From the NCBI GenBank assembly GCA_963837515.1, contig CAWINT010000006.1, forward strand, positions 62,001 to 126,000: DNA of 64,000 bases, given 5' to 3'. The stretch comes from RYN-230 sp963837515 (lineage in GTDB: Bacteria > Actinomycetota > Actinomycetes > Streptosporangiales > Streptosporangiaceae). Position numbers and translations under genes: made by a program. Below the pieces are notes generated by a model. That model was not told the origin of the DNA, made no database searches, and was given only the letters and a program-made list of their open reading frames with translations. Of the stretch, positions 52,237 to 60,282 are shown one piece after another (positions within the stretch are counted from its first letter, which is position 1; every line of letters begins with the position of its first letter).

Positions 52237-53343
52237 GGGCCGCTCGGCACCGGCGTGGCGGGACCACCCGTCCCGGGCGCCGGCCCGGCGCTGCCGCCTC
52301 CGGACTGCCCGCTCCCGGACGGGCTCCCCGGCCCGCTCAGCCCGTTGACCAGCGATGGGAGCGGCGTGCCGCTGACGCGGTGCCGGAACACCCAGTACGT
52401 CCAGGCCTGGTAGGCCAGGACCACCGGGGTGAAGATAACCGCCACCCACGTCATCACGGTAAGAGTGTAATGAGACGACGACGCGTTGCTCACGGTGAGG
52501 CTGTAGGCAGCGTTCGTGCTGGACGGCAGCACGTTCGGCCACAGGTCACCGAACAGCGTGGCGACGGCGAAGACCAGGGTGACGGCGGTGCCCAGGAAGG
52601 CCCAGCCCTCCCGGCCGCGCAGCCGTGGCATACACCGCGGCCAGCAGCGCCACGGCGGCCAGCGCCGCGGTGACGTCGGTGGCCAGGCCGCGCAGCACCT
52701 GGCTGGCGATCAGGAACGCGGCCGCCAGCGGCACCGCGGCCGCCGCGGTCCGCAGCGCGGCGGTGCGGGCCCGCTGCCGCAGGTCCCCGGTGGTCTTGAG
52801 GCTCAGGAAGATGGCCCCGTGCAGGGTGAACAGGGTGAGGGTGGCCAGCCCGGCGAGCAGCCCGTACGGGTTGAGCAGGGTGAACAGGTTCCCGGTGTAG
52901 ACGTGCGCGGCGTTCAGCGGCACCCCCCGGACGATGTTGCCGAACGCCACCCCCCACAGCAGCGCGGGCAGCGCGGAGCCCCAGAAGATGGCCTGGTCCC
53001 AGACCCGGCGCCAGCGGTCGGAGTTGACCTTGCCGCGGAACTCGAACGACACCCCGCGGACGATCAGCGCCACCAGGATCAGCAGCAGCGCCAGGTAGAA
53101 ACCGCTGAACAGCGAGGCGTACCAGAGCGGGAAGGCGGCGAAGGTGGCGCCCCCGGCGGTGATCAGCCAGACCTCGTTGCCGTCCCAGACCGGGCCGATG
53201 GCGTTTACCATCGTGCGCCGGTCGGTGTCGCTGCGGCCGAGGAAGGGCAGCAGGATGCCCACCCCGAAGTCGAATCCCTCCAGGACGAAGTAGCCCGTCC
53301 AGAGGACCGCGATGAGGATGAACCACACGGTGGTGAGGTGCAT
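52233..53343 (-). CDS. cydB: Cytochrome bd quinol oxidase subunit II, frame-disrupted
   Basis: ATG 53343 with GGAGG. The first frame gives MHLTTVWFILIAVLWTGYFV, EGFDFGVGILLPF, IGPVWDGNEVWLITAGGATF and further helices to VYATAA. The second frame, one base off, continues RLRGREGWAFLGTAVTLVFA, the FGDLWPNVLPS helix and AYQAWTYWVFRHRV to the stop at 52233. The break lies at about 52612-52632 in a CGGCTGCGCGGCC stretch. Corrected length is about 370 residues, normal plus a Gly/Pro/Ser-rich tail. All expected helices exist, so a sequence error is a good explanation; otherwise the oxidase would be non-functional. Confidence 0.85.
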
Positions 53344-53390
53344 TTGGGTGACCTCCGGTCAGCAGCGCACGGCGCGAGCCGGCGCGGACG

Positions 53391-54782
53391 TCAGTAGGTG
53401 AAGGCGGGCACCGGCTCGCCGGCCCCTGGCGACGCCGATTCGCTGGGCGGCAGCCCGTGCTTGATGTGCCGGATCATCAGCCACCCGGCGGTGACCCCGA
53501 GCACCCCGTACAGCAGGGTGAAGACGATCAGCGAGGTCAGCACCGTCCCCGCGGCGACGCCCGGGGACTCGCTCTGCGCGGTCCGCAGCACCCCGAACAC
53601 GGTCCACGGCTGGCGGCCCATTTCGGTGAAGATCCAGCCCATCGTGTTGGCCAGGTACGGTGTCGCCACGGCGGCGATCGCGGCCCGGTAGAACCACCGG
53701 CTGCGCGGGATCCGGCCACGGCGGGTCAGCCACAGGCCGAGCAGCGCGAACAGGGCGGCCAGCGTCCCGAACCCGATCATCAGGCGGAACGACCAGTACG
53801 TCACCGGGACATACGGCTTGAAGTCCCCGGGTCCGTACTTCTTGACGTAGGCCCGCTCCACGTTGTTGATGCCCTGGACGGTCCCGTGCGGGTCCATGGT
53901 GGCGATCAGCGACAGCAGGTACGGCACCCGGACGCCCCACACCTCCTGATCGCCGTTCAGCGAGCCGACGGTGAACAGGGAGAACGAAGCCGGCGCTTCG
54001 GTGTTGTACAGCGCCTCGGCGGCGGCCATCTTCATCGGCTGCTGCGAGTCCATCAGCCGGGCCTGCACGTCGCCGGTGACCGCGGTGGCGATCCCGGCCA
54101 CCAGGGTGATCAGCAGGCCGAGCCGCATGGCCCGGCGGAACACCGCGGTGTCGTTGCGCCGGGCGACGTGCCAGGCACTCGCCGCCACGATAAAGATGCC
54201 GGCGGTCACGAACCCGGCGAAGAACACGTGCGGCAGCGCGGCGAGCACGGTGGAGTTCGTGAGCACCTTCCAGATGCTGGTCAGCTCGGCCCGGTGGGTC
54301 ACCGGGTTGATCCGGTAGCCGACCGGGTGCTGCATCCAGGAGTTCGCCGCCAGGATGAAGTACGCCGAGAGGTTGCTGCCGATGGCGGCCACCCAGATGG
54401 TGGCCAGGTGCACCTTCGGCGACAGCCGGCCCCAGCCGAAGATCCACAGCCCGAGGAACGTGGATTCCAGGAAGAAGGCGAGCAGGCCCTCCATGGCCAG
54501 TGGGGCCCCGAAGATGTCGCCGACGAACTTCGAGTACGCCGACCAGTTCATGCCGAACTGGAACTCCTGCACGATGCCGGTGACCACGCCCACCGCGAAG
54601 TTGATCAGGAAGAGGGTGCCGAAGAATTTGGTCAGCCGCAGATAGTCGGGTTCCTTCTTGATCAGCCACGCGGTCTGCAGGCCGGCCACGATCAGCGACA
54701 GCCCGAGGGTCAGCGGCACGAAAATGAAGTGATACACCGTGGTGATCCCGAACTGCCACCGGGCCAGATCGAGCTCGCTCAC
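53391..54782 (-). CDS. cydA: Cytochrome bd quinol oxidase subunit I
   Basis: 463 residues, GTG 54782 with AAGGGGA upstream. Terminal oxidase reducing O2 to water with quinol, high O2 affinity. LARWQFGITTVYHFIFVPLT contains the haem b595 His; LPHVFFAGFVTAG holds the haem b558 His. The periplasmic Q-loop contains GDVQARLMDSQQPMKMAAAEAL, in the short Q-loop form usual outside proteobacteria. GRQPWTVFGVLRT is conserved. First gene of cydABDC; two DosR-box-like sequences 22 bp apart lie in its upstream region. Confidence 0.95.
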   Translation of the reverse strand: MSELDLARWQFGITTVYHFIFVPLTLGLSLIVAGLQTAWLIKKEPDYLRLTKFFGTLFLINFAVGVVTGIVQEFQFGMNWSAYSKFVGDIFGAPLAMEGLLAFFLESTFLGLWIFGWGRLSPKVHLATIWVAAIGSNLSAYFILAANSWMQHPVGYRINPVTHRAELTSIWKVLTNSTVLAALPHVFFAGFVTAGIFIVAASAWHVARRNDTAVFRRAMRLGLLITLVAGIATAVTGDVQARLMDSQQPMKMAAAEALYNTEAPASFSLFTVGSLNGDQEVWGVRVPYLLSLIATMDPHGTVQGINNVERAYVKKYGPGDFKPYVPVTYWSFRLMIGFGTLAALFALLGLWLTRRGRIPRSRWFYRAAIAAVATPYLANTMGWIFTEMGRQPWTVFGVLRTAQSESPGVAAGTVLTSLIVFTLLYGVLGVTAGWLMIRHIKHGLPPSESASPGAGEPVPAFTY

Positions 54783-54937
54783 GAGATCCCCTTTCTGCCT
54801 TCCCGCTGCCGCGGCGGCCGCCCCCGGGCACGGTCCTGGGCCGGGGGCGACCGGCCCCGGCAGCGGGGCCTGGTCGGCCCGCAGCGCTGCGCACGGGCCT
54901 GCCCTGGATCGTCACCGTTTCGCGGTAACCGCAGGAA

Positions 54938-54973
54938 GGGACGTTCGCGGTGGGGTCCCGGGACGTTGGTCAC
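54938..54973. promoter_or_regulatory. Tandem DosR-box-like sites between cydA and the DUF1918 gene
   Basis: GGGACGTTGGTCAC at 54960-54973 matches GGGAC-N4-GTCCC with one mismatch. A second GGGACGTT half-site starts at 54938, exactly 22 bp (two helical turns) upstream. About 177 bp from cydA and 170 bp from the DUF1918 start, so it could serve either direction. The rest of the 361-bp region shows no gene. Confidence 0.5.
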
Positions 54974-55143
54974 GACGTCGCCAGGGGACCTGTCCAGGCC
55001 GGGCCCAACGGCCCGCCGGGCGGGGACGTCGGCCCGCTGCTACCAGGGGGCGGGGTGGCAGACGATGAAGCATGAAGTCAGGCACGGGGAACGGCCCCGG
55101 ATCCCAGAACGTGATGCTGGTGCCAGCGCTGGGAGGACGACCC

Positions 55144-55353
55144 ATGAAGGCCAATATTGGTGACCGTCTGGTTACCGATGGTCCGGACGGGCCGCGGGAA
55201 TGCCTGATCATCGGCCTGCAGCACGCTGACGGGTCCCCGCCGTACGTGGTCCGCTGGCTGGCCGACGGGCACCTCGCGCTGGTCTTCCCGGGGCCTTTCA
55301 CCCGGCTGGTACACCGCGACAATGCCGCCGGAGCCAGCGGGTCGCTACCGTGA
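55144..55353 (+). CDS. DUF1918 small protein
   Basis: 69 residues from ATG 55144 with GGGAGGA 6 bp upstream; an upstream ATG at 55072 lacks a site. One DUF1918 domain, an SH3-like barrel: MKANIGDRLVTDG, ECLIIGLQHADGSPPYVVRW and GHLALVFPG. Common in actinobacteria, often beside stress genes; function unknown. Divergent from cydA with shared DosR-box-like sites. Confidence 0.8.
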   Translation: MKANIGDRLVTDGPDGPRECLIIGLQHADGSPPYVVRWLADGHLALVFPGPFTRLVHRDNAAGASGSLP

Positions 55354-55559
55354 CCGCGTAGCCCGCCATGCCGGGCCGCCCGGCGGCCGGCGGAGGTGGC
55401 CCGCCCGGCCCCCTGCAGGCGGTGGCTTCCCGCTGACCGCCCGGCCACGCCCCTGCCCGGCGGCCGGGGACCGGGGGCGCAGGCCGGGGACCAGCGGGCG
55501 GACGAGCGGGCGCGGGCCGGGATGGATGAGGTGGCGGCTGCCGGGTAGTTCTGGCGACC

Positions 55560-57105
55560 ATGCAGGCCATCACGGAGCTGGCCGGCCGTTACCGTATGGA
55601 CGATCTCATCGCGGCCGGCGGTATGGGCGAGGTCTGGCGGGGCTGGGACGGGGTACTGGCCCGCCCGGTCGCGATTAAGCTGCTCCACCCGGCCTACGAG
55701 GCTGATGAGGTGACGCTGGCCCGGTTCCGCGCCGAGGCCCGGCACGCCGGGCGGCTGCGCCACCCGGGCATCGCCCAGATCTACGACTACGCCGAGGCGA
55801 CCGCGGAGTCGCCTGCCTTCCTGGTCATGGAGCTGGTGGAGGGCCGCTCGCTGGCCGCGATCCTGGCCGCCGGGCCGCTGGATCCGGCGCGGACGGCCGA
55901 CGTGCTCGCCCAGGCGGCCGCCGCGCTGCACGCCGCGCACACGGCCGGCGTGCTGCACCGGGACATCAAGCCGGGCAACCTGCTGATCGCCGAGGACGGC
56001 CAGGTGAAGGTCACCGACTTCGGGATCGCCCAGTCACCGTGGTCGGACGAGCTGACCAGCACCGGTGCGCTCATCGGGACAATGGGCTACCTGGCCCCCG
56101 AGCGGGTGTCCGGCCGCTCCGCCACCCCCGCCTCCGACCTGTACGCCCTGGGCATCGTCGGGTACGAGTGCCTGGCCGGGCACCGCCCCTTCCTGGGCGA
56201 GCCGTTGCAGGTAGCGCTGGCGCACCGCGACCGGCCGCTGCCGCCGCTGCCCGCCGGGCGGCTAGGTGGCCGCCCGGGCCGCGGCCTGGCCGCGCTGATC
56301 GGTGAGCTCACCGCGAAGGACCCGGCCGACCGGCCGCGCAGCGCCGCGGACGTGGCCGGGCGGGCGTCCCGGCTTCGCGGCCAGGGCAGCGCCACCGCGC
56401 CCGACCCGTCGCGGCCGCCCGACCCGTCGCGGCCGCCCGACCCGTCGCGGCCGCCCGACCCGTCGCGGCCGCCCGGCCCCGCGACCGGGGAGCTGCCCAC
56501 GCGCCCGCGGCGTGGCGCTCCGCTCGCCATCACCTGCCTCGGGCTGCTGCTGGCGCTGACCGGGCTGGCCAGCGTGCTCGTCCTGGACCACGGCGGCTGG
56601 CCCGGCGCCACGGCCGGCGCCACGGCCGGCCGCCACCGCACTCAGCAGGTGTCCACCCAGACGGTGAACGTCAGCCCGGGGCTGGCTGGCAGGCCGGTCG
56701 CCGCCGTCCGCCGCGAGCTGCTCGGGGAGGGGCTCCGGGTCCGGGTGCGCAGCCGGCTGGACTCGCGGGTGACACCGGGGACCGTGCTGATGGTCAGCCC
56801 GACCGGCCAGGTGCTGCCCGGCACCCTGGTGGTGCTGACCGCCGCGATCCGGACGTCGCCGGCCCGGGCCACCCGGGAGGCCGCGGTCAGCCCCAGGCGG
56901 GCCCAGGCCACGGCGCCCACGGCCGCCTCCCCCCCGGCCGCCAAGCCGCCCGGCCCGGCCAAGCCGCCCGGCCCGGCCAAGCCGCCCGGCCGGGCCAAGC
57001 CGCCCGGCCGGGCCAAGCCGCCCGGGCCCGGCCGGTCACACGACGCCTGGCCCCGTCAAGCCCGGCAAGGCCCCCCCGCCCGGCCACTCCGGCCGCAAGG
57101 GCTGA
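55560..57105 (+). CDS. PASTA-containing membrane Ser/Thr kinase, frame-disrupted at the C-terminus
   Basis: ATG 55560. Kinase domain at residues about 8-265: IAAGGMGEVW glycine loop, VAIKLLHP lysine, LHRDIKPGNLL, DFGIAQ, APERV. An 18-bp-repeat linker (DPSRPP four times), one transmembrane helix (LAITCLGLLLALTGLASVLV), then a single PASTA domain (TVNVSPGLAGRPVAAVRREL). After it a Lys/Pro tail of KPPGPA units. The fifth unit is 19 bp instead of 18, which changes the frame. Corrected, the protein ends GHSGRKG at 57105; uncorrected it reads an unrelated tail to 57236. PASTA kinases sense muropeptides or lipid II in the envelope. Confidence 0.83.
56403..56474 (+). repeat. 18-bp tandem repeat, 4 units, in the PASTA-kinase linker
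   Basis: Four perfect GACCCGTCGCGGCCGCCC units encoding DPSRPP, in frame, between the kinase domain and the membrane helix. Confidence 0.95.
56943..57033 (+). repeat. 18-bp tandem repeat, 5 units (last is 19 bp), in the PASTA-kinase tail
   Basis: AAGCCGCCCGGCCCGGCC and variants at 56943, 56961, 56979 and 56997 (18 bp each) and a fifth of 19 bp at 57015-57033 with an extra G in 57024-57026. Encodes KPPGPA or KPPGRA. Confidence 0.95.
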
Positions 57106-57405
57106 GGAAGCGGCAGCCGGCGGAACCATGGCTCCGGTCGCAACCCGGCGCGACGGGCACGTGGCCACAGGATGGCAGCCGCGTGACCAAAACCGGAAGT
57201 TCGTCACACCAGACGCAAATCCCCCGGCCGGATTAGGCTCCGGCCGGGCAGGCGCGTCATGATGTGGAGGAAGGCCTGGGCACGCCGCCCCGGCCGGCCA
57301 GCCAGCCAGCCAGGCGGCCGGCCCGGCCCGGCGCCGGGCCATTCCCGGGCCGCCACCCGACGAGGGCACGCACGCCGTGGTGCGCAGCCGGAAGATCCGC
57401 GACTC

Positions 57406-57419
57406 GGGACTTTTGCCCC
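57406..57419. promoter_or_regulatory. DosR-box-like site before the Pat-phosphoketolase-acetate kinase unit
   Basis: GGGACTTTTGCCCC: one mismatch to GGGAC-N4-GTCCC. 66 bp before GTG 57486, within the 249-bp spacer after the kinase. Confidence 0.55.
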
Positions 57420-57485
57420 TGATCGCGGACGAAACCGGCACGACAGGCTGACCCAAGAACCCCCGGGAAGAACAGGAGACACGGA

Positions 57486-60185
57486 GTGACTGCGCTGACC
57501 GCGGCAGGCTCCTCGTACGCCCTGCTGGCCGACGGCACCACCATCACCATCCGGCCGGCCACCCCCGGGGACTATGAGGCCGTCAAGCAGTTGCACGACA
57601 GCATGTCGCCGGACAACCTCTACCTGCGGTTCTTCTCCATGAGCCGGCTGGCCGGCGAGCAGGAGGCGCGCCGGGTGTGCCGGGCCGACGGGGAAAGCCA
57701 CGGCGCGCTGCTCGGCTTCCTGGGGGACCAGCTGGTCGGCGTCGCGAGCTACGAGCCGGACAGTGACCCGGAAACGGCCGAGGTCGCCTTCGCGGTGGCC
57801 GACCAGATGCACGGCCGCGGCGTGGCCACTCTGCTGCTGGAACACCTGGTGTCACTGGCCCGCGTGCGCGGCGTGCAGTCGTTCACCGCGTCCACCCTGC
57901 CCGAGAACACGGCCATGCTCCGGGTGTTCGCGGACGCCGGGCTGGGCGTGCGGCGCCGCCTGGAGGACGGCGTGATCGAGCTGACCATGCCGATCCCGCA
58001 CAGCGTGCCCCTCAGCGAGGCCAGCCCGTACCTCGACGCGGTCGCCGAGCGGGAGCAGCTGGCCGACGTGGCCAGCCTGGAGCCGCTGCTCGCGCCGCGC
58101 TCGGTGGCCGTGATCGGGGTAGGGCACCACCCGAAATCGATCGGCCGGTCGATCGTGCTGAACATCCGGGACGCCGGGTTCACCGGCGCGGTGTACGCGG
58201 TCAACCCGCACGAGGTGCACCTGCCCGGGGTCACCTGGGCCGCTACCCCGGCCGGGCTGCCGGAGGCACCGGACCTGGCGGTGGTCACGGTGCCCGCGCC
58301 CGGCGTGCTGGACGTCACCCAGGAACTGGGCGAGCGCGGCACCCGGTCCGTCGTGGTGATCAGTTCCGGGCTGAACGCGGCCCGGTCGGCCAGCCTGCTG
58401 GCCACCTGCCGTCGCTGGGGCATGCGGCTGGTCGGGCCCAACTGCTTCGGGGTGGCGGTGCCGGGCCTCGGCCTGGACGCCACCTTCGCCGTGCACCACC
58501 CGGCCGCGGGCCGGGCCGGGCTCGTCGTGCAGTCCGGCGGCGTCGGTGTGGCCCTGCTGGAGCACTTCTCCCGGCTCGGCATCGGCATCTCCTCGTTCGC
58601 CTCGGTCGGCGACAAGGTCAACGTGTCCGGCAACGACATGCTGCAGTGGTGGGAACAGGACGGGACCACCCAGCTGGCCGTGCTGTACCTGGAGTCGTTC
58701 GGCAACCCGCGTAAGTTTGCCCGCACCGCCGCCCGGGTCAGCCAGCACATGCCGGTGCTAACCGTGCACGCCGGCCGCTCCGCGCCCGGCCAGCGGGCCG
58801 CCGCCTCGCACACCGCGGCCGTGGCCGCCCCGCTGATCACCCGGCAGGCGCTGTTCGAGCAGGCCGGCGTCATCGCCACGACCAGCTTCGGCGAACTGCT
58901 CGACGCGGCCGTGCTGCTGGCCGCGCAGCCGGTGCCGGCCGGCAGCCGGGTGGCGGTGGTCTCCAACGCGGGCGGGGCCGGCGTGCTGGCCGCCGACGCG
59001 TGCGTGGAGGCCGGCCTGGCCGTCGCCACGCCCAGCCACGCCGCACAGGCCCGGCTGGCCAGGGTGCTGCCGCCCGGCGCGGCGCTCGGTGGCCCGGTCG
59101 ACACCACGGCGGCGGTCAGCGCCGCGGCGTTCACCGAAGCGCTGACGATCGTCGCCGCCGACCACGGGGTGGACGCGGTGCTGGCCCTCATCGTGCCGAC
59201 CGCGGCCGCGGACCTGGTGCCCGCGCTCGGCGCGGCCCAGCTGCCGGTGCCGCTGGCCACCGTCGTGCTCGACCAGCCCGACGCGGTACGGCTGCTGCCG
59301 GGAACGGGCGAGGAGGGACGGGCGGTGCCCGCCTACGCCTACCCGGAGAGCGCGGCGCGGGCGCTGGGCCGGGCCGTCCGGTACGGCTCGTGGCGGTCCC
59401 GCCCCAAGGACAAGGCGCCGGACCTGGAGGGCCTGGAGGTGGCCGAGGCCCGGGATCTGATCGAGGAGTTCCTGGAGCAGGTGCCCGGGGGCGGCTGGCT
59501 GCCGGCCGAGGACGCGGAGCGGCTGCTGCGCTGCTACCAGCTGCCGCTCGCGCCCTCCCGGGTGGTCACCGAGGCCGACGAGGCGGCCGAGGTGGCCGTC
59601 GCGCTCGGCGGGCACGTGGCGCTCAAGGCGGAAGTGCCCGGGCTGCTGCACAAGACCGACGCGGGGGCGGTGCTGCTCGGGGTGAACGGGCCGGACGAGG
59701 CCCGGGCCGGCTACACCAAGCTGGCTGAGCGGTTCGGCGCCCGCCTCAGCGGCGTCCTGATGCAGCCGATGATCACCGGCGGCACCGAGGTCATCATCGG
59801 CGTGGTCCAGGAGCCGGTGTTCGGGCCGCTGGTGGTGTTCGGCCTGGGCGGCGTGGCCACCGAGGTGCTCGGCGACCACGCGGCCCGGCTCGCCCCGCTG
59901 ACCACCGCTGACGCGGACGACCTGATCCACTCGATCCGGGCGGCCCCGCTGCTGCTCGGGCACCGCGGCCAGCCGCCGGCCGACATCGCCGGGCTGCGCG
60001 ACGCGCTGCTCAAGATATCCCGGCTGGCCGATGACCTGCCGGAGGTGAGCGAGCTGGACCTGAACCCGGTCATCGCCCGCCCGGACGGGGTCAACGCGGT
60101 GGACGCCCGGGTGCGGGTGAGCCCGCACAGCGGCGGCGACCCGTTCCTGCGCCAGCTCCCCGTGCAACGCCGTCCCGACGGCTGA
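57486..60185 (+). CDS. GNAT-acyl-CoA synthetase fusion (Pat-like protein lysine acetyltransferase, GNAT-first type)
   Basis: 899 residues, GTG 57486 with AGGAGA upstream. A GNAT acetyltransferase domain comes first (about 10-170; VAFAVADQMHGRGVATLLLE acetyl-CoA loop), then the ADP-forming acyl-CoA synthetase-like parts: CoA-binding (VAVIGVGHHPKSIGRSIVLN), ligase domain with RAAASHTAAVAAP (position of the phospho-histidine) and a C-terminal ATP-grasp domain (ALKAEVPGLLHKTDAGAVLL, ending LDLNPVIARPDG). Enterobacterial Pat has GNAT last; the order here resembles the streptomycete form. It may acetylate and switch off acetyl-CoA synthetase when acetate metabolism is redirected. Likely co-transcribed with phosphoketolase. 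Confidence 0.85.
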   Translation: MTALTAAGSSYALLADGTTITIRPATPGDYEAVKQLHDSMSPDNLYLRFFSMSRLAGEQEARRVCRADGESHGALLGFLGDQLVGVASYEPDSDPETAEVAFAVADQMHGRGVATLLLEHLVSLARVRGVQSFTASTLPENTAMLRVFADAGLGVRRRLEDGVIELTMPIPHSVPLSEASPYLDAVAEREQLADVASLEPLLAPRSVAVIGVGHHPKSIGRSIVLNIRDAGFTGAVYAVNPHEVHLPGVTWAATPAGLPEAPDLAVVTVPAPGVLDVTQELGERGTRSVVVISSGLNAARSASLLATCRRWGMRLVGPNCFGVAVPGLGLDATFAVHHPAAGRAGLVVQSGGVGVALLEHFSRLGIGISSFASVGDKVNVSGNDMLQWWEQDGTTQLAVLYLESFGNPRKFARTAARVSQHMPVLTVHAGRSAPGQRAAASHTAAVAAPLITRQALFEQAGVIATTSFGELLDAAVLLAAQPVPAGSRVAVVSNAGGAGVLAADACVEAGLAVATPSHAAQARLARVLPPGAALGGPVDTTAAVSAAAFTEALTIVAADHGVDAVLALIVPTAAADLVPALGAAQLPVPLATVVLDQPDAVRLLPGTGEEGRAVPAYAYPESAARALGRAVRYGSWRSRPKDKAPDLEGLEVAEARDLIEEFLEQVPGGGWLPAEDAERLLRCYQLPLAPSRVVTEADEAAEVAVALGGHVALKAEVPGLLHKTDAGAVLLGVNGPDEARAGYTKLAERFGARLSGVLMQPMITGGTEVIIGVVQEPVFGPLVVFGLGGVATEVLGDHAARLAPLTTADADDLIHSIRAAPLLLGHRGQPPADIAGLRDALLKISRLADDLPEVSELDLNPVIARPDGVNAVDARVRVSPHSGGDPFLRQLPVQRRPDG

Positions 60186-60282
60186 CCGTTCCCGGGCCGC
60201 GGGGCGGCAGGTGCCTGCGGGTGCACGCCGCGCGCGGGTGCGGGAAGCAACCCCACCCCCTGCTGGAAGGAACCGCACCGAG

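Noticed and set aside
50602..52413. Plus-strand open frame (603 codons) opposite cydD
   Set aside because: Antisense shadow of cydD, which has complete ABC motifs; the plus-strand translation is Arg/Gln/Gly-rich without structure.
55072..55143. Upstream ATG (55072) as start of the DUF1918 protein
   Set aside because: No ribosome-binding site, and the extra 24 residues are not part of the domain; ATG 55144 has GGGAGGA at the right distance and matches the family start MKAxxGDRL.
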